Shown: positions 7,671-16,317, numbered from the stretch's first letter. The stretch is DNA of 64,000 nt from an uncultured Anaerobiospirillum sp. (GCA_944390115.1 CALXOW010000005.1:28843-92842); one strand, 5' to 3'. The notes: a model not told the origin generated them from the sequence alone. Translations and numbers: made by a program.

Positions 7671-8423
7671 TTAGAAAATCACTTGGACTTCACCAGGGGC
7701 GGTGACCACCGCCGAGATGACCTTATCGCTCTTGATATTGCGCACCCGAATCGATTCATTGACATTGCCTTCTTGCAGGGCAATGCCTGAGGTCTTAAGT
7801 GAGAGGCCGCCTGATCGGGCGACGATGTTGACCTTATCGTTCTTGCACACCACGCAAAAGCCATTGGATCTGATTTGCTCGCCTTGGCGCACGTCACGCT
7901 TTAAGCGGCTGCCCACCAAGACATTAGGGTCGGATACCGCCGTGGTGAGGTTGGTGTTTTCGTTGAGATAGACCTGCTTTAAGTCATCGGGGCTGATGAC
8001 ATTGCCCTTGGTTAAGTTGCGCGCGGCCACTAAGGCCGGAGTTAAGACGCTGACGCGCACCGGAATGTAGAGCGTGTATTGATTGCCCGGCTGGCTGCAA
8101 GAAATCATGACCTGCGAGGAACTGCGAATCTCGTTGCCGCGCAGCTGCGCTGTGAGGTAGCCTTCGCAGCGGCCGCCATAATTGCGCCGCTCATCTAAGC
8201 GTCCGGCTTCAACCTCGACCTTGATGTCATCAGTGCGGTTTTGAAATTGCGCCAGCACATATTGCTCGGCTACCCGCCGTAAGAACTCAACCTCTTCGAC
8301 GGTAGCTAAAGCAGGGGCACACAGGGCCAGACTTAGCGTGAGACTCAGCGTCAGACTCAGCGTCAGACTCAGCGTCAGACTCATCACCATGGCGCCAAGC
8401 TTGTGCCTTAACGATAATCTCAT
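7671..8423 (-). CDS. flgA: flagellar P-ring assembly chaperone FlgA
   Basis: FlgA is a periplasmic chaperone that helps FlgI polymerise into the P-ring. The 250-aa protein has a signal peptide ending near CAPALA, then the FlgA N-domain and a C-terminal SAF-like domain (LVAARNLTKGNVISPDDL, VLVGSRLKRDVRQGEQI, ending PGEVQVIF). The start at 8423 follows GAGGAGG on the minus strand; the open frame to 8498 lacks one. The hydrophobic core of the signal peptide is unusual: it is built from repeated SLTL units encoded by a 12-bp tandem repeat. Divergent from cheV. Confidence 0.9.
   Translation of the reverse strand: MRLSLRHKLGAMVMSLTLSLTLSLTLSLTLSLALCAPALATVEEVEFLRRVAEQYVLAQFQNRTDDIKVEVEAGRLDERRNYGGRCEGYLTAQLRGNEIRSSSQVMISCSQPGNQYTLYIPVRVSVLTPALVAARNLTKGNVISPDDLKQVYLNENTNLTTAVSDPNVLVGSRLKRDVRQGEQIRSNGFCVVCKNDKVNIVARSGGLSLKTSGIALQEGNVNESIRVRNIKSDKVISAVVTAPGEVQVIF
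8329..8384 (-). repeat. 12-bp tandem repeat in flgA signal peptide
   Basis: The unit AGACTCAGCGTC occurs three times exactly (8341-8376), with a degenerate copy before it and a partial copy after. It encodes Leu-Ser-Leu-Thr units forming the hydrophobic core of the FlgA signal peptide. Confidence 0.9.
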
Positions 8424-8481
8424 TTCCCTGACCTCCTCACTGAGCTGGTGCGCGCCGCAACGGTGCGTTGCAACTTTGCTC

Positions 8482-8490
8482 ATTGTACCA
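8482..8490 (-). promoter_or_regulatory. possible extended -10 promoter of flgA
   Basis: On the minus strand the site reads TGG-TACAAT, an extended -10 arrangement, about 60 bases upstream of the flgA start. No good -35 element is seen. Confidence 0.4.
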
Positions 8491-8632
8491 GCCCTCACTT
8501 AGGGGGCACTCAGGGGGCAAAAATGCGATGCAGGTGCGGTTGTGACATGACGAGTGGTGCAAATGGTGGCGTGCTTATCTATACTGAAAGTTGCGCTTTG
8601 CCAGAACGCGGTAATTTAAGCCTGCCGTGATC

Positions 8633-8647
8633 GGGCACAAAGCGTGC
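8633..8647 (+). promoter_or_regulatory. sigma54-type promoter of cheV
   Basis: GGGCAC-N5-GTGC with the GG and GC doublets exactly ten bases apart, about 60 bases before the cheV start. The consensus is TGGCAC-N5-TTGC. Flagellar class III genes of Vibrio and Pseudomonas commonly use sigma54. Confidence 0.55.
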
Positions 8648-8706
8648 TTGCTGAAGCTAGGGTGCCGTGGTGGCGCCGCGTGAGTTTTTTCTGAAAGGGG
8701 ATAAAC

Positions 8707-9678
8707 ATGGCTGGCGTAATGGATAAAGTCAACCAGCTTACCGAGCTGGTTGGTCAGAACCGTATGGAGCTTTTGCTCTTTAGATTGTCCGGATTGACCC
8801 AACGCTATGGTATTAACGTGTTCAAGGTCCGTGAAGTTTTGCCATGCCCACGCTTGACCGTAATGCCACGCTTGCACCAATTCGTGATCGGTGTTGCGCA
8901 CATTCGTGGCAATACCTTGTCGGTGATCGACTTGGCCTACGCTATCGGTGGCCGCCCAACCAAGAACTACGAAAAGGGCTTTATCATCATCGCCGAGTAC
9001 AACCGTTCGACTCACGCCTTCTTGGTCTCCAGTGTAGAGCGCATCATCAATATGAATTGGAATAAGATCATGCCGCCACCTCAGGGCGCTGGTCACTCCA
9101 ATTACATGACTGCGGTCACCGAGATCGACGATGAGTTGATCGAAATCCTCGACGTCGAGAAGATCTTAGATGAGATCGCCCCTAAGAACACCGAAGTCAC
9201 CTCCGATGCCATCAAGGCCCTGAAGGTTCCTGAGGGTACCCGCGTCTTAGTCGCCGATGACTCTAAGGTCGCCTTAAAGCAGGTTAAGCGCGCCTTAAGT
9301 GAGATTGGCGTCGAAGTCATCGAGGCGCACGACGGCAAGGCCGCCTTGCATGCCCTCCATGACATGTTAGCCGATGGCCACAAGGTCCAAGAAACCGTCT
9401 CCTTGGTGATCTCCGACGTTGAGATGCCTGAAATGGACGGTTACACCCTGTGCGCCAATATTCGCAATGAGGCCGCGCTGCGTGACCTCTACGTTATCTT
9501 GCACACCTCCTTGTCGGGCGTGTTCAACCAGAACATGGTCTCCAAAGCAGGTGCTAACGACTTCATCCCTAAGTTCAACCCAGATGAATTGGCGGCTGCC
9601 GTAGAAAAGGGCTTAGCCATCATCCAAAGCGGTACTTCCGGCGCCGACTGCGTCATGAAGAACGCCTTCAAGAACTAA
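8707..9678 (+). CDS. cheV: chemotaxis coupling/response protein CheV
   Basis: CheV couples receptors to the kinase CheA and carries a receiver domain. The 323-aa protein has an N-terminal CheW-like domain (about 15-165) and a C-terminal receiver (about 185-310). The likely phosphoacceptor is Asp237 in LVISDVEMPEMDG, with acidic residues in VLVADDSK and the conserved Lys in FIPKF. AAGGGG precedes the ATG. Its position divergent from flgA and upstream of cheR matches the Vibrio/Pseudomonas order. The protein has its own sigma54-like promoter and is followed by a 458-base gap. Confidence 0.95.
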   Translation: MAGVMDKVNQLTELVGQNRMELLLFRLSGLTQRYGINVFKVREVLPCPRLTVMPRLHQFVIGVAHIRGNTLSVIDLAYAIGGRPTKNYEKGFIIIAEYNRSTHAFLVSSVERIINMNWNKIMPPPQGAGHSNYMTAVTEIDDELIEILDVEKILDEIAPKNTEVTSDAIKALKVPEGTRVLVADDSKVALKQVKRALSEIGVEVIEAHDGKAALHALHDMLADGHKVQETVSLVISDVEMPEMDGYTLCANIRNEAALRDLYVILHTSLSGVFNQNMVSKAGANDFIPKFNPDELAAAVEKGLAIIQSGTSGADCVMKNAFKN

Positions 9679-10136
9679 GGTGAGCTCTCCCCTTTCCTGA
9701 CTTATGGCGTGCGCCAGCACGCCTATCTAGGCTCCACTTTGCTTAATGCGCGCAGCTACTTGCTGCGGCTAGGACTAGGGGCGGCCTTGCTGCGGCGCAG
9801 CCCTGGGGCGGTCTTAAGTTGGGGGATGGGGCACAAATTTGCCAGTGGGTTCATGCCTAGATGTGGCTATGCGCAGCTATTTGCGCTATATTAGATTAGT
9901 TGTCTAGGTTGGGTGTTTTTGCGTAAAACACTGGTGCTAGTTTTAGTAAGCCTAAAGTGCTTACTGCTAGGCTTCGGTTGTTTGATGGGCTGTCGCTGAC
10001 TTGCCAAGGGCAGGCCTCATCAAATGTAGGGCATAAAGCCGCTCCTGTGTAAAATCTGCTGGGCGGTGTTAATTAGCTAGGATGTAGCGCGCTTTGCTCG
10101 CACTGGGCAAGGCTAGCGGCGCAATAAGAGGTACAT
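9679..10136. other. 458-base gap between cheV and cheR
   Basis: No gene with a ribosome site was found. The region has short imperfect inverted repeats (for example around 9950-9975) but no terminator with a clear T-run and no convincing sigma54 site. A cheR promoter is expected here. Confidence 0.5.
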
Positions 10137-11342
10137 ATGGCAGGCTCTCCTCAAAGTCGTTATGGTTCAGATGCTGCTGCGAGTGGTTTAAGCTCGCGCA
10201 CTTCTGGGACCTCGTTTTTCTCCCGTAACTCGCGCTCCAATACGAGCGATGCCCCATCCTCGCTCTATGGCAGCATAACTACCAGTAGCCGAGGCACTAG
10301 CTCAGTGAGCAACCGTGCTGCCAACGGTAACGCCATTGCTTCGGTTATGCGTAAGACTGCGCAGCCTAACCGCGCTCAATTCACCCCAAGCTCCTACCCA
10401 GGCATCACCAACTTAGCCATTGCCTCGCAAAAGGCCGGCTATGATTCGGTCGCGGCCCGTAACCCTGATATTCAGCCAACGACCCAAGATCGCCTGCAAG
10501 TGCAGTCGCGTACGGTCTCGGACGCCCAATACAAGCGCTTTGCGCAGTACATCGAAGATCAAAGTGGCATTGTCTTAGGTGACAATAAGCACTATCTGGT
10601 CAACAGCCGCTTATCCTCGCTGCTGTTGCGCTTTAAGGTCTCCACCATCGATGAGCTCATTAACCGCGCCATGCAGCCTAATATCTACAAGGATATTAGC
10701 TCGGCGGTGATCGACGCCATGACCACCAACGAAACCTTATGGTTCCGCGACACCTATCCATACCTTGCGTTAAAGAACATCATTCTGCCGGAGTTAGCCC
10801 GCAGCGGTAAGTCTCCAGTACGCATCTGGTCGGCCGCTTGCTCCTCAGGCCAAGAGCCTTATTCGATCGCGATGATCGTGCAAGAGCAAGTCACTAATAT
10901 GGTTCACGTTGATCCAAATCAATGTCAGATCATTGGCACCGATATTTCTCCTGAGATGTTAGATCGCTGCCGCTTTGCTCACTACGATAACCACGCCTTA
11001 GCCCGTGGCTTAAGCGCTGAGCGTAAGGCCCGCTTCTTCAAGCCGACCAAGGATCCTAACGTCATGCGCGTGGACGATAAGATCAAGCAGATGGTCACCT
11101 TCAAGCAGATGAACCTCTTAGGCTCCTACAGCTTATTAGGCCGCTTTGATGTCATCTTCTGCCGCAACGTCCTCATTTACTTCTCCAATGACGTTAAGAG
11201 CCAGATCTTAAACAAGTTCTCGCTGTGCTTAAATCCAGGCGGCTACCTGATCTTAGGCTCCTCCGAGTCGATTCAGGGCCTCTCGGACAAGTACGAGATG
11301 GTTCGCTGCAACCCAGGCTTAGCCTATCGCTTAAAGGCCTAG
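10137..11342 (+). CDS. cheR: chemoreceptor methyltransferase CheR with long Ser-rich N-terminal extension
   Basis: CheR methylates glutamates on chemoreceptors using S-adenosylmethionine. The catalytic part starts near residue 127 (SDAQYKRFAQYIEDQSGI) and includes the arginine-rich receptor-binding helix region (SRLSSLLLRF), the SAM site IWSAACSSGQEPYS, GTDISPEML and the typical FDVIFCRNVLIYF. The protein is 401 aa whereas usual CheR is about 275; the extra 125 N-terminal residues are Ser/Arg/Asn-rich and look disordered. The start is supported by AGAGG seven bases before the ATG, so the extension appears real. It ends at a strong terminator. Confidence 0.93.
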   Translation: MAGSPQSRYGSDAAASGLSSRTSGTSFFSRNSRSNTSDAPSSLYGSITTSSRGTSSVSNRAANGNAIASVMRKTAQPNRAQFTPSSYPGITNLAIASQKAGYDSVAARNPDIQPTTQDRLQVQSRTVSDAQYKRFAQYIEDQSGIVLGDNKHYLVNSRLSSLLLRFKVSTIDELINRAMQPNIYKDISSAVIDAMTTNETLWFRDTYPYLALKNIILPELARSGKSPVRIWSAACSSGQEPYSIAMIVQEQVTNMVHVDPNQCQIIGTDISPEMLDRCRFAHYDNHALARGLSAERKARFFKPTKDPNVMRVDDKIKQMVTFKQMNLLGSYSLLGRFDVIFCRNVLIYFSNDVKSQILNKFSLCLNPGGYLILGSSESIQGLSDKYEMVRCNPGLAYRLKA

Positions 11343-11415
11343 CCTAGTGCTAACGCCTTAGCTAAGCGCTAACGCCAAGCTTGCCGCTACCCCAGGTAGC
11401 AGCTAATCTCACCAG

Positions 11416-11444
11416 AGCCTGCGCAGAGCGCAGGCTTTGTTGTA
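11416..11444 (+). terminator. terminator after cheR
   Basis: AGCCTGCGC at 11416-11424 and GCGCAGGCT at 11428-11436 form a perfect nine-pair stem with a three-base loop, followed by TTGTTGT. It separates cheVR from the flgB unit. Confidence 0.85.
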
Positions 11445-11466
11445 TCTGATGGCCTGATTGGGGTTG

Positions 11467-11482
11467 TGGCATAGCTTTTGAT
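11467..11482 (+). promoter_or_regulatory. sigma54-type promoter of flgB
   Basis: TGGCAT-AGCTT-TTGAT matches TGGCAC-N5-TTGCW except for the final C and one base in the -24 box. It lies about 60 bases upstream of flgB, just after the cheR terminator. A TACAAT at 11483-11488 is an alternative sigma70 -10. Confidence 0.5.
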
Positions 11483-11543
11483 ACAATAAGGGCGGAAATC
11501 TGCGGGTGATGTGATCGCCGCAGGGGCAAATGAGGGAACAGAG

Positions 11544-11969
11544 ATGGCGGTAACTTTTGATAAAGTTTTTGGTGTCCACCAGCACACGATGCGCATCCGC
11601 AATCAGCGCGCCGAAGTCATTGCTGGTAATTTAGCCAATGCTGACACCCCAGGCTTTAAGGCCCGTGATATCGACTTCAATGAGGCCTTAGTGCAGGCGG
11701 CTCACGTTCCAACCACGCCTACCACTGAGATGCAGATGCAGACCACCGCGCAAGGTCACATGACCTTAGCCGACCTCGAGGCCATGCAAGAGCCTAATTT
11801 GATCTTGAAGTACCGCAATCCGTTCCAGCCTGACACCGGCAACGGCAATACGGTCGAGGCCAGCTCTGAGCGCATGAAGTACATGAGCAATAACATCGAG
11901 TACCAAGCTACGATGCAATTCCTCAACGGTAAGATTTCCACCTTACGCCGTTCCTTAAGTGGCCAGTAA
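11544..11969 (+). CDS. flgB: flagellar rod protein FlgB
   Basis: FlgB forms the proximal rod of the basal body. The 141-aa product has the conserved ANLANADTPGFKARDIDF motif near residues 28-45 and the C-terminal rod helix (NIEYQATMQFLNGKISTLR). Size matches the family. The ATG at 11544 is preferred to 11511 because it aligns with FlgB proteins and follows a GAGGGA. First gene after the cheR terminator. Confidence 0.95.
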   Translation: MAVTFDKVFGVHQHTMRIRNQRAEVIAGNLANADTPGFKARDIDFNEALVQAAHVPTTPTTEMQMQTTAQGHMTLADLEAMQEPNLILKYRNPFQPDTGNGNTVEASSERMKYMSNNIEYQATMQFLNGKISTLRRSLSGQ

Positions 11970-12050
11970 TCAGAGCTAAGCTCAGAGCGTAAGCTCAGAG
12001 GGCGTGCGCCCAGAGATCTCAAGCAGTAGTCAGAAGTTAACGAGGCTCAG

Positions 12051-12512
12051 ATGAGTGTTTTCAGAATTTTAGACATTGCGGGCACGGCGATGAATGCCCA
12101 GTCGGTCCGCTTGAACGCTACGGCATCGAACTTGGCTAATGCTGAGTCGGTCAGCTCTTCGGTCGAAGAAACTTATAAGGCCCGCCGTCCACTGTTCTCG
12201 GCGGCCTGGGAAGAGGCGGTCGCCCGTAACGAGCAAACCGGCGAGCCGGTTGATCCGGTTAGCGGTGAGCCTTTTGGTATCGGCGTGTCGCTGCGCGGCG
12301 TAGTTGAGTCTGATGCTCCAACCATCAAGGAGTACAACCCAACTCATCCCCTGGCCGACGCTGACGGCTATATCTACCGCCCAAATATCAACCCAGTTGA
12401 AGAAATGGCCGATATGATGAGCGCTCAGCGCTCCTATCAGACCGCTGTTCAGGTTGCCGATAGCGCCAAGAGCATGCTGCTCCAGACCTTACGCTTAGGC
12501 CAAAATAACTAA
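12051..12512 (+). CDS. flgC: flagellar rod protein FlgC
   Basis: FlgC is a proximal rod subunit. The 153-aa product has the N-terminal ATASNLANAESV motif and the C-terminal PNINPVEEMADMMSAQRSYQ segment typical of FlgC. It is 81 bases downstream of flgB with GAGG before the ATG. Normally flgD follows directly; here a terminator and a leftward gene intervene. Confidence 0.95.
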   Translation: MSVFRILDIAGTAMNAQSVRLNATASNLANAESVSSSVEETYKARRPLFSAAWEEAVARNEQTGEPVDPVSGEPFGIGVSLRGVVESDAPTIKEYNPTHPLADADGYIYRPNINPVEEMADMMSAQRSYQTAVQVADSAKSMLLQTLRLGQNN

Positions 12513-12580
12513 GCCTAGTCTAAGCCCTTGGCCTGGCTTAGCCCCTTAGGGGCGTAACCGATTTTTCTCTAACTTGATCT

Positions 12581-12622
12581 AAAAACCGCCTGCGTCCTGA
12601 TAAAGAGCGCAAGCGGTTTTTT
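12581..12622. terminator. bidirectional terminator after flgC
   Basis: AAACCGC with CGC and GCGGTTT forms a stem with a small internal loop, A-run before and T-run after. It ends flgC from the left and the flavin-reductase-like gene from the right, and so isolates flgBC from flgD. Confidence 0.8.
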
Positions 12623-12651
12623 ATTTTGGTGGGGCCCCAACGGGCTGGGCC

Positions 12652-13236
12652 TTAGTCGTCGCCGTACTCAGGCAGGTAGATTTCCTTGCCGATAGCGTAG
12701 AAGTGGCCACCTGCGACATAGTGCAGGGTACGCAGCGATTCATCGGCCGAGTCAAAGTGCCAGTGGTTGTTGTGGTACACGCGGGTATCGCTGATGACCT
12801 TAACGCACTTGCCTAAGAACATATCGATGCTCTGCTCCATTTGCGCATTAGGGATGACCTCGTACTCGAGGTAGGCGGCGCAGCCCTTAGGAACCGGCAT
12901 GGAGATGCCTGGGAGCTCGATTAACTCAGCACCACTGTGCTCGAGCTTGTCCTTGTCATCGTTCTTGGAGATCGAGCCTAACTTCATCACCTGCTTGACG
13001 ATACCGACGGTTGGGTAGCACAGGACAAAGCGTCCCGACTTCTCAATCAAAGGACGGGTGTAGTGGCTCTTATCGATAATGGCATAGCCCTTATCAAAAT
13101 CGCAGACGCCAGCCCAAGCGGCGGCCATATAGTCGAGGTCGCCCTCGTAGGAGGCGCCGATCAAGGTGGTAGCGCCGATGTTGAGCAGGCGATAGGACTT
13201 AGCGATGTCCTGCTCGGCAAAATAGTTGTGAACCAT
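12652..13236 (-). CDS. flavin reductase-like (FMN-binding split barrel) protein
   Basis: The 194-aa protein resembles the flavoredoxin/flavin reductase family: an N-terminal strand pair with GATTLIGASYEGDLDYMAAA, then AWAGVCDFDKGYAIIDKSHY and FVLCYPTVG, consistent with an FMN-binding split barrel that acts as a homodimer. Such proteins transfer electrons through bound FMN; the partner is unknown. It runs leftward between flgC and flgD, against the flagellar genes. The start has no strong ribosome site (GAGAGGAA at about -6 on the minus strand is adequate). No flagellar role is known for the family. Confidence 0.7.
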   Translation of the reverse strand: MVHNYFAEQDIAKSYRLLNIGATTLIGASYEGDLDYMAAAWAGVCDFDKGYAIIDKSHYTRPLIEKSGRFVLCYPTVGIVKQVMKLGSISKNDDKDKLEHSGAELIELPGISMPVPKGCAAYLEYEVIPNAQMEQSIDMFLGKCVKVISDTRVYHNNHWHFDSADESLRTLHYVAGGHFYAIGKEIYLPEYGDD

Positions 13237-13478
13237 AAATTCCTCTCAGCCAATTGAGTCCCTGGGGCTTAAGGGTGCAGACCAAGGCGCGTCGATCAGG
13301 GCGCACTGCCCGTGCCTTAAGGCCCTAGGGGCTATGGCCTGTATCATAGCGCAGCCCTCAAACCTTGCTTGTGCCCCAAGCCACAAAATGGCAGAAAGCC
13401 CCAGTTAAGGGCACTGCTCAAAGCGGCAAAAATGATCCGCCTTGGGGCTAAAATGGCTTATTTATCGTATTTTGCTGG

Positions 13479-13494
13479 TGGCTTAAATCATGCA
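13479..13494 (+). promoter_or_regulatory. sigma54-type promoter of flgD
   Basis: TGGCTT-AAATC-ATGCA, with GG and GC ten bases apart, 70 bases before the flgD start. A separate flgD promoter would be needed because the terminator after flgC cuts the operon. Confidence 0.55.
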
Positions 13495-13563
13495 TTAAAG
13501 GCCCTGAAAGAAGGGGCCTTCGGGCCTGAGAATTTTTCTTATTGGGGGCCATGCGAGGACGTC

Positions 13564-14451
13564 ATGCCTAGTGTTTACTCCACAACGAGCTCCAGCAGTT
13601 CGATCTACGAAGATCTGGGCTTAAACACGACTGAGTCGGTCAAAGAGGCCGCCTCTCAAGTTAAGGATCAAACCTTAACCCAAGAGGACTTCTTAATGCT
13701 GCTCACCACGCAGCTGCAAGCACAAGATCCAACCAATCCAGCCGACAATACCGAGCTGGTATCGCAAATGTCGCAGCTGTCCATGGTTGAGAGCTTAAAC
13801 TCGATCAACACCAGCATGGATGGCATTATCGAGCAGGTTAAGTCGAGCTCGGCGCTCAACGCCACTTCGCTCATCGGTACCTATGTGTACACCGATAGCA
13901 ATAAGGGCTTCTTCGATGGCTCCAACACCTTAAGCTGGGCGATCGATGCCGGTGACGAGACCTATTACGATCTCGAGCTCACCATCAAGGATGCCTCCTC
14001 AGGTGAAGTCGTGTACCGCGATAGCGCCGATGCCTTAACCAGCGAAATCAAGTTTGCCTGGCCGGGCATTTACTCGCCGGATGGCCCAGTGGAGACACCA
14101 TCGACCGGCGGCGGTGAGGGTGATACCTCCACCGGTGATGAGGTTGCCGCCGCTGATGGTACCGATACGGGTACTGATACTGGCACCGATACCGGCACGG
14201 GTGATGAGGTCGCCGATGGCGATGAGGGCACCACCGATCCTGATACCCCAAAGTATCAGCTGTGCGCCGCCGGTAAGTACGTCTTAGAGGTCACGGGCAA
14301 GAATGCCGCCGGTGAGACTATTCGTCTGCCGGTTAAGAGCTTAGGCTTAGTCACCTCGGTCACCTTAGGCAATACCACCAGCGATACCATGCTCTCGATC
14401 TATGGTGCCGGTGAGATTTCCTTCGAGGACGCCAAGAAGGTCACGATCTAA
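13564..14451 (+). CDS. flgD: flagellar hook-capping protein FlgD
   Basis: FlgD caps the growing hook and organises FlgE assembly. The 295-aa protein carries the FlgD N-terminal signature (TQEDFLMLLTTQLQAQDPTN, then NTELVSQMSQLSMVESL) and a C-terminal beta-domain. Between the two halves of that beta-domain, about residues 170-225, lies an acidic insertion rich in Asp, Thr and Gly with several DTGT repeats. The ATG at 13564 follows GAGG at 13554-13557; the longer frame from 13369 would run through the sigma54-like site. The gene that should follow, flgE, is absent. Confidence 0.93.
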   Translation: MPSVYSTTSSSSSIYEDLGLNTTESVKEAASQVKDQTLTQEDFLMLLTTQLQAQDPTNPADNTELVSQMSQLSMVESLNSINTSMDGIIEQVKSSSALNATSLIGTYVYTDSNKGFFDGSNTLSWAIDAGDETYYDLELTIKDASSGEVVYRDSADALTSEIKFAWPGIYSPDGPVETPSTGGGEGDTSTGDEVAAADGTDTGTDTGTDTGTGDEVADGDEGTTDPDTPKYQLCAAGKYVLEVTGKNAAGETIRLPVKSLGLVTSVTLGNTTSDTMLSIYGAGEISFEDAKKVTI

Positions 14452-14717
14452 AGATCGCATATCGTGTCCTCGCCTTGAGGCCAAGGCCCACGCCGTGGAC
14501 CTTGGCCTTGCTGTATTTAGTGCCACAAAGCACGATCTGATCCCAAAATGGCTTAAAATAGCGGGGCTAATCAGCAAGCAGCCACTGCGCGCTAGGAGCG
14601 CAACCTGCGCAGAGCAATGGCGCAACCAAGCGCCGTAAGTACTCAGCAGGATCGCCGCAAAGCGGCGCCAACGCCCGCTAAATGGGGCTTGGCCTGGGCT
14701 TGATGGGGACTTGGGCG

Positions 14718-14733
14718 TGGCATAAGGCTTGCT
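14718..14733 (+). promoter_or_regulatory. sigma54-type promoter of flgF
   Basis: TGGCAT-AAGGC-TTGCT is the best sigma54 match in the window, one base from TGGCAC-N5-TTGCW, 35 bases before flgF. The 317-base flgD-flgF gap otherwise holds only short inverted repeats such as CCAAGG near 14482-14512. Confidence 0.75.
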
Positions 14734-14768
14734 AAAGTTAGGGGTGCTTTTCTCAAGAGGAGTGTCGT

Positions 14769-15515
14769 ATGGATAATTTGTTATGGGTGGCGATGGCCGG
14801 TGCTAAGGAGAATTTTCACTCCTTGTCGGTGCGCTCCAATAATTTAGCCAATGCAAACACGACTGGTTTTAAGGCTGAGTTTGAAAATACCCGTGCCATG
14901 AGCGTGTTTGGCAATGCCTATCCTACGCGCGCCTTTGCCATGACCGAGGTACCAGGCTATAACTTCCAAGGTGGCGCGATGCAGACCACCGGCCGTACCT
15001 TAGACGTGGCGATGCAAGGCGATGGCTTCTTTGCGGTGGCTGATGCCCAAGGCAACGAGGCTTATACCCGTTACGGTAATTTCGCCTTAGGCCCTGATGG
15101 AGTGCTTCATACCTCCAATGGTTTAGACGTCTTAGACGAAAACGGCAATCAGATTGTGTTGCCGATGCCCCTTGCCGAGATCAACATCAATGCTGATGGT
15201 TATATCACCGGCAAGCCTTTAGGGGCTGATTCTGATGTGGTGGAAACCTATCAGCGCATCAAGATGGTCAAGCCTGATTTAACCACGATCGAAAAGGGCT
15301 ACGATGGCCTGTTCCGCTCGCGTGATGGGGCCACCCTTAATATGGATAATACGGCTCAGCTCCAAAGCGGTATGCTTGAGGCCTCGAACGTAAATCCTGT
15401 CGAAGAATTGACGAGCTTAATCCGCGTCCAGCGCCAGTATGAGGCTCAAGTCAAGATGATGCAGTCAGCAGGTGAGATGGCTGACCAGCAAAACCGTTTA
15501 CTTGCTTACGATTAA
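14769..15515 (+). CDS. flgF: flagellar distal rod protein FlgF
   Basis: FlgF is a distal rod subunit. The 248-aa protein has the N-terminal SNNLANANTTGFKAEF motif, central DVAMQGDGFFAV and the C-terminal SNVNPVEELTSLIRVQRQYE helix. AAGAGGAG precedes the ATG. Sixteen bases separate it from flgG, so they are co-transcribed. Confidence 0.95.
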   Translation: MDNLLWVAMAGAKENFHSLSVRSNNLANANTTGFKAEFENTRAMSVFGNAYPTRAFAMTEVPGYNFQGGAMQTTGRTLDVAMQGDGFFAVADAQGNEAYTRYGNFALGPDGVLHTSNGLDVLDENGNQIVLPMPLAEININADGYITGKPLGADSDVVETYQRIKMVKPDLTTIEKGYDGLFRSRDGATLNMDNTAQLQSGMLEASNVNPVEELTSLIRVQRQYEAQVKMMQSAGEMADQQNRLLAYD

Positions 15516-15531
15516 TCAGTAGAGGCTATAC

Positions 15532-16317
15532 ATGATTCCAGCTTTATGGATTTGTAAGACTGGTTTGGACAGCCAGCAGACCAATATCTCGGTTACGTCC
15601 AACAACTTAGCCAACGCCTCGACCGTCGGCTATAAGAAGAGCCGCGCCATTTTCGAAGACCTGCTCTATCAAAAGGTCAACCAGCCAGGTGGTCGCTCGA
15701 CCGCTGATGCCTTCTTACCAGAGGGCTTAATGGTTGGTGCCGGTGCCCGCGTGGTCGCTACCCAAAAGAACTTCACCCAAGGTGATGTTGAGTCCACCGA
15801 TAACTCCTTAGATCTGATGATCAACGGCGCCGGTTTCTTTGAGATTGAAATGCCAGACGGCACCACGGCCTACACCCGCAACGGTCAGTTCACCACCAAC
15901 GAAGAAGGTGTGATTGTCACCGCTGAGGGCTACACCTTATTACCTGAGATCACCATCCCAGAAGATGCAGTCGGTATCTCGGTTTCGATCGATGGCCAGG
16001 TTTCCGTACAGATCGCAGGTCAGACCGAAGCCCAAGACTTAGGTCAGATCACCGTAACCAACTTCATCAATCCGGCCGGCCTTGAGCCAATTGGTCAGAA
16101 CCTGTACTTACAGACTTCGGCCTCGGGCGACCCACAGCAGGGTGTCGGTGGTGAAAACGGTATGGGCACGATTCGCCAAGGTCAACTTGAGACCTCGAAC
16201 GTTAAGGTCACCGAAGAGCTGGTTAACTTAATTCAGGCTCAGCGTGTCTACGAAATGAACTCTAAGGTTCTCACTACCGTGGACTCGATGATGGGTACTT
16301 TAATCCAATCGACCTAA
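15532..16317 (+). CDS. flgG: flagellar distal rod protein FlgG
   Basis: FlgG makes up the distal rod that spans the periplasm. The 261-aa product has the usual start (MIPALWICKTGLDSQQTNIS), SNNLANASTVGYKKSRAIFE, LDLMINGAGFFEIEMPDGT and the C-terminal ETSNVKVTEELVNLIQAQR. Length equals the family norm. AGAGG precedes the ATG. Confidence 0.97.
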   Translation: MIPALWICKTGLDSQQTNISVTSNNLANASTVGYKKSRAIFEDLLYQKVNQPGGRSTADAFLPEGLMVGAGARVVATQKNFTQGDVESTDNSLDLMINGAGFFEIEMPDGTTAYTRNGQFTTNEEGVIVTAEGYTLLPEITIPEDAVGISVSIDGQVSVQIAGQTEAQDLGQITVTNFINPAGLEPIGQNLYLQTSASGDPQQGVGGENGMGTIRQGQLETSNVKVTEELVNLIQAQRVYEMNSKVLTTVDSMMGTLIQST

